A stretch of 64,000 nt of DNA from JBKECO01 sp047974745 (GTDB taxonomy: Bacteria > Bacillota > Clostridia > Lachnospirales > Lachnospiraceae): NCBI GenBank assembly GCA_047974745.1, contig JBKECO010000020.1, positions 1 through 64,000 of the forward strand, in the 5' to 3' direction. Positions within the stretch are counted from its first letter, which is position 1. The number at the start of each line of letters is the position of its first letter. Of the stretch, positions 24,162-32,996 are shown piece after piece. Under the pieces are notes generated by a model. That model made no database searches. It was not told where the DNA came from and saw nothing but the letters and a program-made list of their open reading frames with translations. The position numbers and the translations under genes are program-made.

Positions 24162-25544
24162 TTATTCGATCAATTTAAAAAACTGCGCTTCTGGAATTGG
24201 TCTGGAAAAATAGTATCCCTGCACCATATCACAGCCAAGTTCTCGCAGAGTCTCTACATCCTCGATCGTCTCTACACCCTCTGCAATGACTCTCAATTCA
24301 AGTTCATGCATCAGCTGTATCAGGTTCTTTAGCATGATCGTCATATATGGCTTATGGATCTGATTCATAAGGAAGTAGCGATCCAGCTTAATGATGTCCA
24401 TATCAAAAAAGTTCACGTTCGTCAGAGTTGATTTCCCTGTGCCGAAGTCATCAAGGGATAAGATAAATCCATGCTGCTTGATGTCTTGTATCTGATTAGC
24501 AATTTCCACATCATAGGCAGTACAACCGCCTTCTGTGATCTCAATTTCAATCTTTTCCGGCTCGATCTGATATTGTTTCGCAATGCTGCGGAACTGCTCA
24601 GAAATATTGGGTTTTAGGATCGTACTTCTGGAAATATTCACCGATATGGTGATGTCGTCTCTTTCCATAAGCTTTAGATCCTTTGAGATTCTGCATACCT
24701 GTTCGAACATATACAGATCCACCTCCTCAATAAATCCGTACTTTTCAAACACTGGTATGAACTGATCCGGGAAATATACGATCTCTCCCTGCTCGATCCA
24801 TCTGATTAACGATTCGGCACCGATGATCTGTTCGTTGTTCAGATCGTATTTAGGCTGAAGATAGACCTGCAGTGTATTCTCGAAGAGTTTTTTATCGATG
24901 CGGTATAAGATGGTCTTTTCTAGTGCCTTCTTCTCAATATCGATCTGCTGAAAGGATTCTGCAGATGTTTTGTAATTATTTTTGCACTCTTTATTCGCAT
25001 AATATGCTTCACCGATCAGAACTTGGATATCTTTCTTGGGTTCACTGATACAAACCTCTCCCACGTTGAATCTCAGATTGATGTTGATATTCGTCTGTTC
25101 CTGGATCTGTGCCCGCAGATTTCCTTCCTGGCTTTTCGTGTATTGATCGAGATCCTTAATAATTTTTGTTCTGCACAACAGTATAAACTGGTCTGCAAAA
25201 GCACGCGTCAGCAGGAACTTTTCCTGTGCGACGATCTTGATCGCATTCTGGATAAATTGCGTTAGAATTGTGAGAACGGTATCCGCAGACTCTGGGCTAT
25301 AAGTACGGTTAATATAATTAAAATCAGCAATGTCTATCAATAGAATCGTATATTCATTCGGCTGCACCGTTGTAAGCAGTCGGTTTCCTCTTTCTATAAA
25401 TGTCTGATAATTCATCAGATCTGTTTTATAATCCGATTTGGCTCTTCGATTCATACTCACGATCCTGAAAAATAGAGGAACTGTTATGATCAGGAAACAA
25501 AAAATTATGCTGTAAACAATGATATTTAATATATTCTGTTCCAT
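24162..25544 (-). CDS. c-di-GMP phosphodiesterase with degenerate GGDEF and EAL domains
   Basis: A 460-residue protein: one N-terminal membrane helix (about 8-28), a degenerate GGDEF domain (about 35-190, the active motif replaced by ADQF) and an EAL domain (about 205-460). In the EAL domain the catalytic set looks intact: ESLIRW in place of EAL but with the Glu, SVNIS, EITE, DDFGTG, IKLD, AEGVE and QGYYFSRP. It should therefore break down cyclic di-GMP at the membrane, with the GGDEF part regulatory. AGG-rich ribosome site GGAGG precedes the ATG. Its promoter abuts two direct repeats that suggest control by the adjacent LytTR response regulator. A terminator follows. Confidence 0.9.
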   Translation of the reverse strand: MEQNILNIIVYSIIFCFLIITVPLFFRIVSMNRRAKSDYKTDLMNYQTFIERGNRLLTTVQPNEYTILLIDIADFNYINRTYSPESADTVLTILTQFIQNAIKIVAQEKFLLTRAFADQFILLCRTKIIKDLDQYTKSQEGNLRAQIQEQTNININLRFNVGEVCISEPKKDIQVLIGEAYYANKECKNNYKTSAESFQQIDIEKKALEKTILYRIDKKLFENTLQVYLQPKYDLNNEQIIGAESLIRWIEQGEIVYFPDQFIPVFEKYGFIEEVDLYMFEQVCRISKDLKLMERDDITISVNISRSTILKPNISEQFRSIAKQYQIEPEKIEIEITEGGCTAYDVEIANQIQDIKQHGFILSLDDFGTGKSTLTNVNFFDMDIIKLDRYFLMNQIHKPYMTIMLKNLIQLMHELELRVIAEGVETIEDVETLRELGCDMVQGYYFSRPIPEAQFFKLIE

Positions 25545-25619
25545 TTTTCCTCCATTCGCTCTAGAAGCCTTCCTCGTAAAGTATTCCTATTCGAGAACTT
25601 ATTCTGTAAGTTAATTCAC

Positions 25620-25656
25620 AGTATAGAGGATTTCAAGGGTTTCGTTTGAGGATTGT
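25620..25656 (-). promoter_or_regulatory. -10 element and LytTR-like direct repeats before the EAL gene
   Basis: TATACT on the minus strand (25620-25625) has no good -35. Instead GAGGATTTC (25626-25634) and GAGGATTGT (25648-25656), written on the plus strand, form direct repeats with a 22-bp period ending at the -10. LytTR regulators bind paired 9-bp repeats about two helical turns apart in this position. The repeat sequence itself does not match a published LytTR consensus. Confidence 0.45.
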
Positions 25657-25742
25657 CGAAAAATGGCAGTTCTTTTGACAGAAACAAAAATCTATATCTA
25701 AATACTTTACTCTATGAAAAGATAAGCTTTGAAGGATTCTCT

Positions 25743-27005
25743 CTATTCTAGGTAAAGCAGTACTTCTACCAGAAATTCTTTCTCATCATAGTGGATTTCA
25801 AAAATTCCCTGGTTCTTTTCTGTGATTTCCTGCACACGGTCAAGACCTCTTCCGGGCGAACTGTATCCTCGCTTATGAGAAAGAATCTTTCCGTCGTGAA
25901 GATGAATTTCGCCAGCAAAAGAATTTACAATTTTAATCCGCAGCATACCTTGTTTTTGTACGATTTCAATTAATATATATCGATCGTCGCTTCGTCCTGT
26001 GGCCCCATCTATTGCATTATCGATCAGATTTCCCAGAATTGTCGACAATATAAAGGATGATATCGCAAGTTCCTCCGGTATCTGAAGCTTCAAGGACAAA
26101 TTAATCTGCTGTGCTTCCATGTCAATGTGTTTGAAATTGATGATACTGTCGACTACGATATTCCCGCTTTTTGCGATTTCACCTTCCATACTTAATGAAT
26201 GATTGAATTCCTCCAGATAGGTTTTTCCTTCCTCGATTTTATTATCCTGTAGGAGACCGAACAGGATCAGAATATGATTTTTGATGTCATGACGCATATT
26301 TCTGACCTGTTTCACACTTTGTTGAATCAGTTCCAGTTCATATTTATACGATTCCCGCTGGTTCTCTAGCTCTTTTATTTTGATCTGTAATGCAATATAG
26401 GCTGACATCTGATTAAAAAAATACAAGATAATCCAATTGAGTTCCAAAAGGAGCAATAGTCCAATGACACGAAATATGGGGGGAATCGATCCCGATTCAT
26501 AGACCATAATCAGGATAAAAACAGATGTAATTGGTACATACACGAGTACACTTTTAATAGAAAGTCCTGGAAATTTCCGAATCATCATAGAATATGCTGT
26601 AATTATCAGCAAGTTCACTAACTCTGATAAGATAGATACCCAAAAGGATTGATGCAATGTCGTGACAAGCAGAGATGGATTATATGCAGGGGTCAAAAGT
26701 GCAATGACTGCATGAGTTATAATAAAAATCAGATTTATAAATGTGACTAGGAAGAATCTTCTGCTGATGGTACATCTATAATTAAGTGACAGCAGAAACG
26801 ATCCGATAAGATCAAACACAATAGCTGCTGCCGGCAGGAGCAGTACCTGATAAAGTACGACCCTGGACAAAATAAAGAAACCGTAGGAAAGCACTTCCAT
26901 TCTACGGTTCCAGCTGCGTTCTATGCAAAAGGTTCTTAAATACAAAAAAATATTGTAGGTCTGCAGTAATGACAGGAACAGAACCAGCGTATATTCATTG
27001 ATCAA
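25743..27005 (-). CDS. AgrC-like sensor histidine kinase (GHKL type)
   Basis: A 420-residue kinase: six or seven N-terminal membrane segments (about 5-200), a coiled-coil linker (KIKELENQRESYKYELELIQQ), a dimerisation helix with the phosphorylated His in RNMRHDIKNHI, and a GHKL ATPase domain (ILGNLIDNAIDGA as N box, SPGRGLDRVQEI as G box). This is the HPK10 architecture of peptide-sensing kinases such as AgrC and ComD. The start is probably TTG at 27005, which has GAGGG eight bases upstream; a TTG at 27023 would overlap the regulator gene. No AgrB or AgrD-like gene is found near, so the signal is unknown. Confidence 0.88.
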   Translation of the reverse strand: MINEYTLVLFLSLLQTYNIFLYLRTFCIERSWNRRMEVLSYGFFILSRVVLYQVLLLPAAAIVFDLIGSFLLSLNYRCTISRRFFLVTFINLIFIITHAVIALLTPAYNPSLLVTTLHQSFWVSILSELVNLLIITAYSMMIRKFPGLSIKSVLVYVPITSVFILIMVYESGSIPPIFRVIGLLLLLELNWIILYFFNQMSAYIALQIKIKELENQRESYKYELELIQQSVKQVRNMRHDIKNHILILFGLLQDNKIEEGKTYLEEFNHSLSMEGEIAKSGNIVVDSIINFKHIDMEAQQINLSLKLQIPEELAISSFILSTILGNLIDNAIDGATGRSDDRYILIEIVQKQGMLRIKIVNSFAGEIHLHDGKILSHKRGYSSPGRGLDRVQEITEKNQGIFEIHYDEKEFLVEVLLYLE

Positions 27006-27009
27006 GTCT

Positions 27010-27720
27010 TTATCCCTCTTCAAACATCTCCAGCTGCTTTGCCCTTACCTCCTTACGCTTCGACTGACTGATAGCCAATACATCTGAGTTCGTCATGATC
27101 AGCTGTTCGTATCGAAAGGTACGTACATGAGTTAGATTTACAAAATAAGATTTGTGGATCTGAAGGAATGAAGTTCCCTGTAATTTCTGACAGACATTCG
27201 TGAGCCTGTCATAAAAAGTATCATCTCCATGCACAGTTACAATTCTGATTTTTTTATCACTGCTCTCAAAGTAAAGTATATCACTGATTTTCACTTTATA
27301 CGTCGTATATGACTTTTTATAGGAAAAAGTCCGACTGAATTTATCTGTTAGTCGTTTTGCCTTTTCAATTTCCTCTATGACTTTTTTCGTTTTGACTGGT
27401 TTTAGTAAAAAGTTATTTGGTCTGACCTCAAAAAGCTGTTTGTAGTAATCCTCCCTCGCAGAAACATAAACGATCTGGGTCGTCTCGATCCGTAATTCAT
27501 TACGAATCCGTAGTCCTGCTTCCACGCCGTTGATGCCTAGCATCTCTATGTCGAGAAAGATCAAGTCATACTGGTTCTCGGTCTTCATGTTTTTTAAAAG
27601 ACTTTCCGCACTCAGATAGACCTCCACTTCCAATTCCCCCCTGGGGTAACTTGTAAGTATCAGATTCTCCAGTTGCGCGGCAAAATAGCTGTCATCATCA
27701 CATATTGCAATCTGAAACAT
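27010..27720 (-). CDS. LytTR-family response regulator
   Basis: A 236-residue response regulator with an N-terminal receiver domain (acidic pair in CDDD, phosphorylated Asp in YDLIFLDIEMLGING, Lys in LLKPVKT) and a C-terminal LytTR DNA-binding domain (about 135-236, with YKVKISDILYFESSDKKI and FLQIHKSYFVNLTHV). It is the AgrA/ComE type and pairs with the kinase starting 4 bp downstream. Possible targets are its own region and the EAL gene, whose promoter carries 22-bp spaced repeats. Confidence 0.92.
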   Translation of the reverse strand: MFQIAICDDDSYFAAQLENLILTSYPRGELEVEVYLSAESLLKNMKTENQYDLIFLDIEMLGINGVEAGLRIRNELRIETTQIVYVSAREDYYKQLFEVRPNNFLLKPVKTKKVIEEIEKAKRLTDKFSRTFSYKKSYTTYKVKISDILYFESSDKKIRIVTVHGDDTFYDRLTNVCQKLQGTSFLQIHKSYFVNLTHVRTFRYEQLIMTNSDVLAISQSKRKEVRAKQLEMFEEG

Positions 27721-27922
27721 AAGTCATCTCCTTTATTGATATTTTCTTAGACTAATTATAGCACCTTCCAGCTAAAAATAACATATAACCTTGTAATTTT
27801 CGCTGAAAGGAGCCCTATTTTATACCTATCTTTGAATTCCATCTCTATAATAGTGTATTCTGTGCTACAAATGTATAAAAGGCTTACAAATTCATATTGC
27901 ATGTTGAAAGGTATCTATATAT

Positions 27923-29005
27923 ATGCTAAATACACTTTTTAGTAGTGCTTTACTGCTTTTGACCTTCACCCTTATGATCGGTTATCTGGCCAAAGATCTC
28001 TCAAGGAACGCTATCAATAATCCTGGTGTGAAAATCCTCTTTGGTCTATCTGGTGGAATTCTCGGAATGCTGCTCATGTATTATTCGCTTCCTATTGCAG
28101 ATACCACCACTTTGCTTGATTTACGGGCGCTTTCTCTGATTTCAGTTTTTTATATCGGAGGCCTCTATCCTTCCCTGATCACAGGTCTGCTGATCATTTT
28201 TTTCCGCATTTGGTATTTTGGATTCACCGAATCGGCACTATACTCCGCTGTTCAGATTCTGCTCGTACTGATCTTATATTTTGCACTCAGCAAAATCAGG
28301 ATGAAGAACTTTATTAAATGGACATCCGCTACTCTATTTCTCTTATTGACTAATATCATTATGTTCGTACTCCTGCTTAAAAACAGGATCGGTCATTGGG
28401 AATCAATCATTATTCAATATTCGTTTATCATCATTATCACCTCGTTGTTTCAGTACAAGTTGATCGAATATATTAAAGTATCAAACACACTATATCAACG
28501 ATACAAGAAGGATGCGAAATTCGACTACCTGACCGGACTGACTAACCGAAGATACTTTGAAACGGAAATGAAAGTGGCGCAGGAAGAAGCCACTCTGGAA
28601 TCGACGTCCTTGTCCTGCTTCATGATCGACATTGATTTTTTCAAAAAAATAAACGACACCTATGGCCATTCAAAAGGAGATATTGTCCTGATTCAAATTG
28701 CAAAAACTCTGCAAACCAGCTTTGGAGACAATGCAATACTTGGTCGAGTCGGAGGAGAAGAATTCTGCGCCGTGATTTCCGGTTATTCTAAAATAGAAGC
28801 GTGTTCTAAAGCCGAGATGATTCGGCGAACGATCAACGAATGTGAGATCGATATTGGCAAAAATGATCCGCTGCATATCTCAATTTCCATCGGTATTGCT
28901 CATTATCCCGATTCTACTGATTCTCCGGATATGCTAAAGGATCTTGCCGATTATGCACTATATGATGCAAAATACAGCGGTCGAAATAAAGTCTGTATTC
29001 GCTAG
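27923..29005 (+). CDS. Diguanylate cyclase with 5TM-LYT sensor domain
   Basis: A 360-residue membrane-bound diguanylate cyclase. The N-terminal six or so helices (about 1-185) resemble the 5TMR-LYT sensor region (RALSLISVFYIGGLYPSLITGL). The C-terminal GGDEF domain (about 195-360) has FDYLTGLTNRRYF, DIDFFKKINDTYGH and the active motif RVGGEEF. The product-inhibition RxxD site is not seen before GGEEF. It makes cyclic di-GMP and is divergent from the LytTR regulator, 202 bp apart, with the phosphodiesterase on the other side of the kinase. So synthesis and breakdown genes flank one sensor system. Confidence 0.92.
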   Translation: MLNTLFSSALLLLTFTLMIGYLAKDLSRNAINNPGVKILFGLSGGILGMLLMYYSLPIADTTTLLDLRALSLISVFYIGGLYPSLITGLLIIFFRIWYFGFTESALYSAVQILLVLILYFALSKIRMKNFIKWTSATLFLLLTNIIMFVLLLKNRIGHWESIIIQYSFIIIITSLFQYKLIEYIKVSNTLYQRYKKDAKFDYLTGLTNRRYFETEMKVAQEEATLESTSLSCFMIDIDFFKKINDTYGHSKGDIVLIQIAKTLQTSFGDNAILGRVGGEEFCAVISGYSKIEACSKAEMIRRTINECEIDIGKNDPLHISISIGIAHYPDSTDSPDMLKDLADYALYDAKYSGRNKVCIR

Positions 29006-29028
29006 ATTCTGTCACAAAATATAAGTTT

Positions 29029-29057
29029 AAAAAAAAGCTGCAACCGCAGCTTTTTTT
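29029..29057. terminator. Bidirectional terminator
   Basis: AAGCTGC-AACC-GCAGCTT (29035-29052) flanked by A-run and T-run serves the convergent diguanylate cyclase and DUF975 genes. Confidence 0.9.
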
Positions 29058-29064
29058 ATACCAT

Positions 29065-29724
29065 TCACCCATTATTCACTTCGATTGCAGATGGCTTTGC
29101 TTCCTTTAAGAAGAAATACAGCTGCACATTTGTCTCTCCAATATAGGGAATCAGCCAAAGATAGAGGATACCAAAGGTAAAAGGTGCTAAGAGCATCCAG
29201 CCCAGAAAGCTTAAATTCAGCATAAAAATACTGCCTTTAAACCCTTTTGTCATCTCTTTGCTTCGACGAATCGCTTCCATTGGTGTCATACCAGGATTCT
29301 CAAGCAGAATATAGGGAGCCTGCGAATATCTTAGAGATGCTATAATGCCCGGCACGATCAGGAGCAGGGTCCAAAGTGAGACAAACATTGAGATCAGTAT
29401 ATACAATATTATAACATTGAGGTATTGTATCTTATTTGAAAAAACCTCCAGAATCGTTTTATTTGTTACTGTCTGTCTGGTACCGATTTTATAGAATAAA
29501 ATCACAAGTCCAAAATTCAGTGGCAGCATGATATAAATTGCACCTATGAACTGGACAAATCCAGCCACTCCCTCGCTCTTACTGAGAGCAAAGATCAAAA
29601 ACGTCACAAATCCAATCCCAATCTCAATCAGCAAAATAATACACAGTGCCATCACTGCAAATCCAAAATTGCCCGATAACAGACCCCTCGCATCTAATTT
29701 TAATTTCTTTCTGTCAAAATTCAT
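29065..29724 (-). CDS. DUF975 family membrane protein
   Basis: A 219-residue protein with about five or six hydrophobic segments. The family-typical parts are an N-terminal KLKLDARGLLSGN, the central IPGIIASLRYSQAPYILLENPGMTPMEAIRRSKEMTKG and C-terminal IPYIGETNVQLYF. The LRYS...EAI..S..MMxG pattern identifies DUF975, a Firmicutes membrane family with no proven function. RBS GGGAG precedes the ATG. It converges with the diguanylate cyclase gene, sharing a terminator. No partner suggests its role. Confidence 0.85.
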   Translation of the reverse strand: MNFDRKKLKLDARGLLSGNFGFAVMALCIILLIEIGIGFVTFLIFALSKSEGVAGFVQFIGAIYIMLPLNFGLVILFYKIGTRQTVTNKTILEVFSNKIQYLNVIILYILISMFVSLWTLLLIVPGIIASLRYSQAPYILLENPGMTPMEAIRRSKEMTKGFKGSIFMLNLSFLGWMLLAPFTFGILYLWLIPYIGETNVQLYFFLKEAKPSAIEVNNG

Positions 29725-29769
29725 ATTTTCTCCCTATTCTATCCTATTCACAAGTTCAACTAACTAATA

Positions 29770-30201
29770 TCAGTGCTTGTGCTGCGATTTATTATGCTTC
29801 CAGATATGGTATAGATAATATGCAATATTTAGCACGATGCAGATCGCTATGATCAGACTGTATGCTGCATTCAGTGTAAGTCCAAACACATCTCCCAGGC
29901 TTGGAATCAGCATTCCGACTACTATGATCAACTTGATCATTCGCATCATACGAATTGCATAGATCCGGACCTTTCCTTCCAGGCAGTCCTCACAGCCTAT
30001 ATTCATAAGCTCTGGATGCATCTGAAGGATCGTCAGTCCGCTATAGAGCAGGAACATTGTCAACATACGCATAAGCCTGTCCGAAATCTCCAGCTTATAG
30101 TACATTCCACTATAAAATTGCAATACAAAATAAATGACTGCACCGATGATACAGATCGTTTCGATAAATACGTCCCAGAATTTTCTTTCTTTTCTATTCA
30201 T
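29770..30201 (-). CDS. Small membrane protein of unknown function
   Basis: A 143-residue protein with a basic N-terminus (MNRKERKFW) and four hydrophobic segments (about 10-30, 43-60, 85-105, 110-132). The C-terminus is rich in His and Lys (HIWKHNKSQHKH). The segment NIGCEDCLEGKVR between helices two and three has a CxxC pair that might bind metal or form a disulfide. A GAGG ribosome site precedes the ATG. I do not recognise a family. It lies 45 bp upstream of the DUF975 gene on the same strand and may be co-transcribed. Confidence 0.72.
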   Translation of the reverse strand: MNRKERKFWDVFIETICIIGAVIYFVLQFYSGMYYKLEISDRLMRMLTMFLLYSGLTILQMHPELMNIGCEDCLEGKVRIYAIRMMRMIKLIIVVGMLIPSLGDVFGLTLNAAYSLIIAICIVLNIAYYLYHIWKHNKSQHKH

Positions 30202-30270
30202 CTGATGTCCTCATATCTTTTATAAACTGAATTGCCTCTTTCACTAATTATACCAAAGTATTTTTTTCAC

Positions 30271-30299
30271 TTCAAGAACTTCTCTGATTATGCTATAAT
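30271..30299 (+). promoter_or_regulatory. Promoter of the alpha/beta hydrolase gene
   Basis: TTCAAG (30271-30276) and TATAAT (30294-30299) are 17 bp apart, with TGC making an extended -10. Confidence 0.65.
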
Positions 30300-30332
30300 A
30301 GGTGCACTTTTACGAATGCAAGGGAGATTTTT

Positions 30333-30992
30333 ATGTATATTCAGCTCAATGGTCAGATTTTATATTATGAAAAAACAGGAACTGGTCAGCCTTTCCTACT
30401 TTTACATGGCAATGGAGAATCTGTGGAGACATTTCGAACTCTGATTCCGCAGCTGTCTCAGTATTACACCGTCTATGCTATTGATACCAGGGGCCATGGA
30501 CAGAGTGGTATTGTAAAAGAGTACCACTACCAGGAAATGGCAGATGATATCGTCGGCTTTATCCATGCCCTCCACTTAGAAAAACCCTTATTATATGGTT
30601 TTAGTGATGGTGGTATCCTCGGTCTTTTGATTGCATCACAGCATCCGGAGCTGTTAAGTGGAATGGCACTTAGTGGTCCGAACAGGAAACCTTCCGGCTG
30701 TAAACTGCGTTATCGTATCTTTGACAAGCTGCAGTATCTGCGCACAAAGGATCCGCTCCTGCTCCTAATGATCAAGGAGCCAAATATCAAAAAATCGGAG
30801 CTTCAACAAATTTGTATTCCAACTCTGATCCTGGCGGGATCGAAGGATCTGATCCGGCTTTCAGAGACCAAAGCCATCGCATCAAGTATCACAGGCTCCA
30901 CACTTCGCATTCTGCCTGGAGAAGATCATTTCAGCTATGTGGTCAGGAGCTCGAAGCTGTTCCCGATCCTGCAACAGTTCTTTGAGTTCTAG
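30333..30992 (+). CDS. Alpha/beta fold hydrolase
   Basis: A 219-residue cytoplasmic hydrolase. The oxyanion HGNG motif (LLLHGNGES), DTRGHGQSG, the nucleophile elbow GFSDGG (Ser about 91), the acid Asp in LAGSKDLI and the catalytic His in GEDHFSYV form a complete triad. The short cap region is typical of the small BioH/MhpC-like class. AGGGAG stands before the ATG. It is a single-gene unit with its own promoter and no pathway partner, so the substrate is not predictable. Confidence 0.85.
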   Translation: MYIQLNGQILYYEKTGTGQPFLLLHGNGESVETFRTLIPQLSQYYTVYAIDTRGHGQSGIVKEYHYQEMADDIVGFIHALHLEKPLLYGFSDGGILGLLIASQHPELLSGMALSGPNRKPSGCKLRYRIFDKLQYLRTKDPLLLLMIKEPNIKKSELQQICIPTLILAGSKDLIRLSETKAIASSITGSTLRILPGEDHFSYVVRSSKLFPILQQFFEF

Positions 30993-31020
30993 CGGCGCTT
31001 CTTCAACCGTTTCGCGGTTT

Positions 31021-32979
31021 TCAGAGGGGCGCTTCTACTATGATACCTTTACGGTAGGCAGCCAGAAGCGATTCTAACCCATCCACGGATTCCTTTAGTC
31101 TGGCTCCAATGTCTGTATCTGCGACTGTTTTTCTTTTTACGACATGCTGTACCAGAGTGGTATGGGAATGCACATCACTGCCCTCCTGTACAGCCTTTTC
31201 CACAGATTCAAAGGGTTCATGCGCTGCCAGAACAAGTCCGTATGAGTTATAGATCAGGGTATATCCAGCGATTCCCGTCTTTGACTGGTATGCTTTTGAG
31301 AAACCACCGTCTATGATCAGCAGTTTTCCATCACATTTTACAGGCGATTCACCTTTCTTGGCTTCTACCGGAATGTGACCATTGATTATATGTGCATCCA
31401 GAATCGGGAGTCCGAATTCCTCTAAAATCTTATTGACAGTGGCCTCATCATTCAGACAACTGTAGTAGGTGTTTTTGGGTTCCTTGTGCGTCTCCTTGTC
31501 CTGAATAAAATAACGCTCAAATGTTGTCATTTTCTCTTTTCCAAAGACCGGAGAATTTTTATTTTCCCAAATGAACCAGAGGGTATCCAGACCTCGCTGT
31601 TTTTCTTCTGAATCTATAGAATAATACCCCTTTCGGGCATAGGTCTCGAGCACATCATAGAGGGCTTTTCCACTGTACATCTCTCCGAACACATTGACCT
31701 TGGCAAAATCTTTGCTTTCTGTCAGAGGTACGCATCCATGATAGAGAAGGTTACCGTTATATACTTTGTAAAGGCTTCCTTTTGCGAACATGAAGCGAAT
31801 ATGCCTTTGCAGTCGCTCACAGTTCAAAAATGCAGTCTTTAACCTGTCCATAACATCGGACTCTTCTTTTGAGAGCTTATAGGGGTCTGAGGGGTCTATC
31901 GTTGGCAGCTTTGATTCTTTTATGGGATAAGTCTTTCCATATACCTGAACCGTTTTCTCTTCCCAGTTGATCTTATCTAACAGAAGTCTGTCCTCCATAT
32001 CAAATGTAGGGTTCCGTAAAATCTTCTCCCCTTCTAATTTGAACTGGATCACAGCAATTGCTTTGTGAATCTTCTCATCTAAAAGTGCATCTCTGTCAAT
32101 ATATTCGTTTCCTCGATAATCTACTTTGAAGCAGTCACAGGCATCCTCTTCATATACATGCATAGCCAGTCCTGCCAGTGGCACCAGATTGATTCCGTAA
32201 CCATCCTCTAAAATATCCAGATTTCCATATTTTGCCGCAATTCGAATGACATTCGAAATACAAGCTCTGTCACCGGCACCTGCACCCATCCAGAGTACAT
32301 CATGGTTTCCCCATTGAAAATCCACAGAGTGGTATTCCATCAGTGCATCCATTACCAGATGCGGGTAAGGACCCCTGTCATATACATCACCTACTACATG
32401 CAGATGATCTACGACCAGTCTTCTGCAGAGATTTGCCAGCGCAATGATCAGCTCCTGTGCTCGTCCTGTACTTATGACCGAGTGTACGATTTCACGATAA
32501 TATGCTTCCTGATCTGAGATATCCGGCCGGCCTGACATCAGTTCCTCAATGACATAGGCAAAATCCTTCTGCATGGCCTTTCTGACTTTTGATCTGGTAT
32601 ATTTAGATGCGGCTGCTTTACAGATCTGGATCAGACGATAGATCATGACGGTGTACCAGTCATCAATATTTTCTTCTTTTTTCAGAACTGCATTCAGCTT
32701 TTGTTCCGGATAATAGATAAGTGCCGCAAGCTCCTTCTTGTCAGAGGCCGAGAAGGCGTTTCCGAATTCATCCTCGATTTTTTTCCGGATCGCCCCGGAA
32801 CCATTTTTTATAATATGCTGAAACTGGTCGTATTCCCCATGGATGTCAGTAATAAAGTGTTCTGTGCCCTTTGGAAGGCTCAAGATCGCTTTCAGATTGA
32901 TGATCTCCGTTGCCGCCGATGCGATGGTCGGATACTGTCTGGCTAGACTTCGCAAATAACGAATTTCCATATCTTCCAT
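31021..32979 (-). CDS. fbp: Fructose-1,6-bisphosphatase, class III
   Basis: A 652-residue class III FBPase, the Firmicutes type, which makes fructose-6-phosphate in gluconeogenesis. Calcineurin-type motifs are present: ITDIHGEYDQF, GDVYDRGPYPHLVMD, WGNHDVLWMGAGAG, and late HIINGHIPV and IDGGFSKAYQ. Length matches Bacillus YydE/Fbp-type enzymes. The ATG at 32979 has AGGG upstream; an in-frame GTG at 32988 is less likely. It follows dapB by 17 bp on the same strand, so it may be read from the lysine-riboswitch promoter as well as any internal one. Confidence 0.95.
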   Translation of the reverse strand: MEDMEIRYLRSLARQYPTIASAATEIINLKAILSLPKGTEHFITDIHGEYDQFQHIIKNGSGAIRKKIEDEFGNAFSASDKKELAALIYYPEQKLNAVLKKEENIDDWYTVMIYRLIQICKAAASKYTRSKVRKAMQKDFAYVIEELMSGRPDISDQEAYYREIVHSVISTGRAQELIIALANLCRRLVVDHLHVVGDVYDRGPYPHLVMDALMEYHSVDFQWGNHDVLWMGAGAGDRACISNVIRIAAKYGNLDILEDGYGINLVPLAGLAMHVYEEDACDCFKVDYRGNEYIDRDALLDEKIHKAIAVIQFKLEGEKILRNPTFDMEDRLLLDKINWEEKTVQVYGKTYPIKESKLPTIDPSDPYKLSKEESDVMDRLKTAFLNCERLQRHIRFMFAKGSLYKVYNGNLLYHGCVPLTESKDFAKVNVFGEMYSGKALYDVLETYARKGYYSIDSEEKQRGLDTLWFIWENKNSPVFGKEKMTTFERYFIQDKETHKEPKNTYYSCLNDEATVNKILEEFGLPILDAHIINGHIPVEAKKGESPVKCDGKLLIIDGGFSKAYQSKTGIAGYTLIYNSYGLVLAAHEPFESVEKAVQEGSDVHSHTTLVQHVVKRKTVADTDIGARLKESVDGLESLLAAYRKGIIVEAPL

Positions 32980-32996
32980 AAAATACACCCTTTTTC

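Noticed and set aside
25545..27922. Possible AgrD-like peptide or AgrB gene beside the AgrC/AgrA-like pair
   Set aside because: The two intergenic gaps contain no short frame with a ribosome site and Cys-containing peptide, and no AgrB-like protein is in the window.
30993..31040. AACCG-N5-CGGTT hairpin after the hydrolase gene as a terminator
   Set aside because: The stem is only 5 bp and the following tract is short; it may contribute but cannot be called with confidence.
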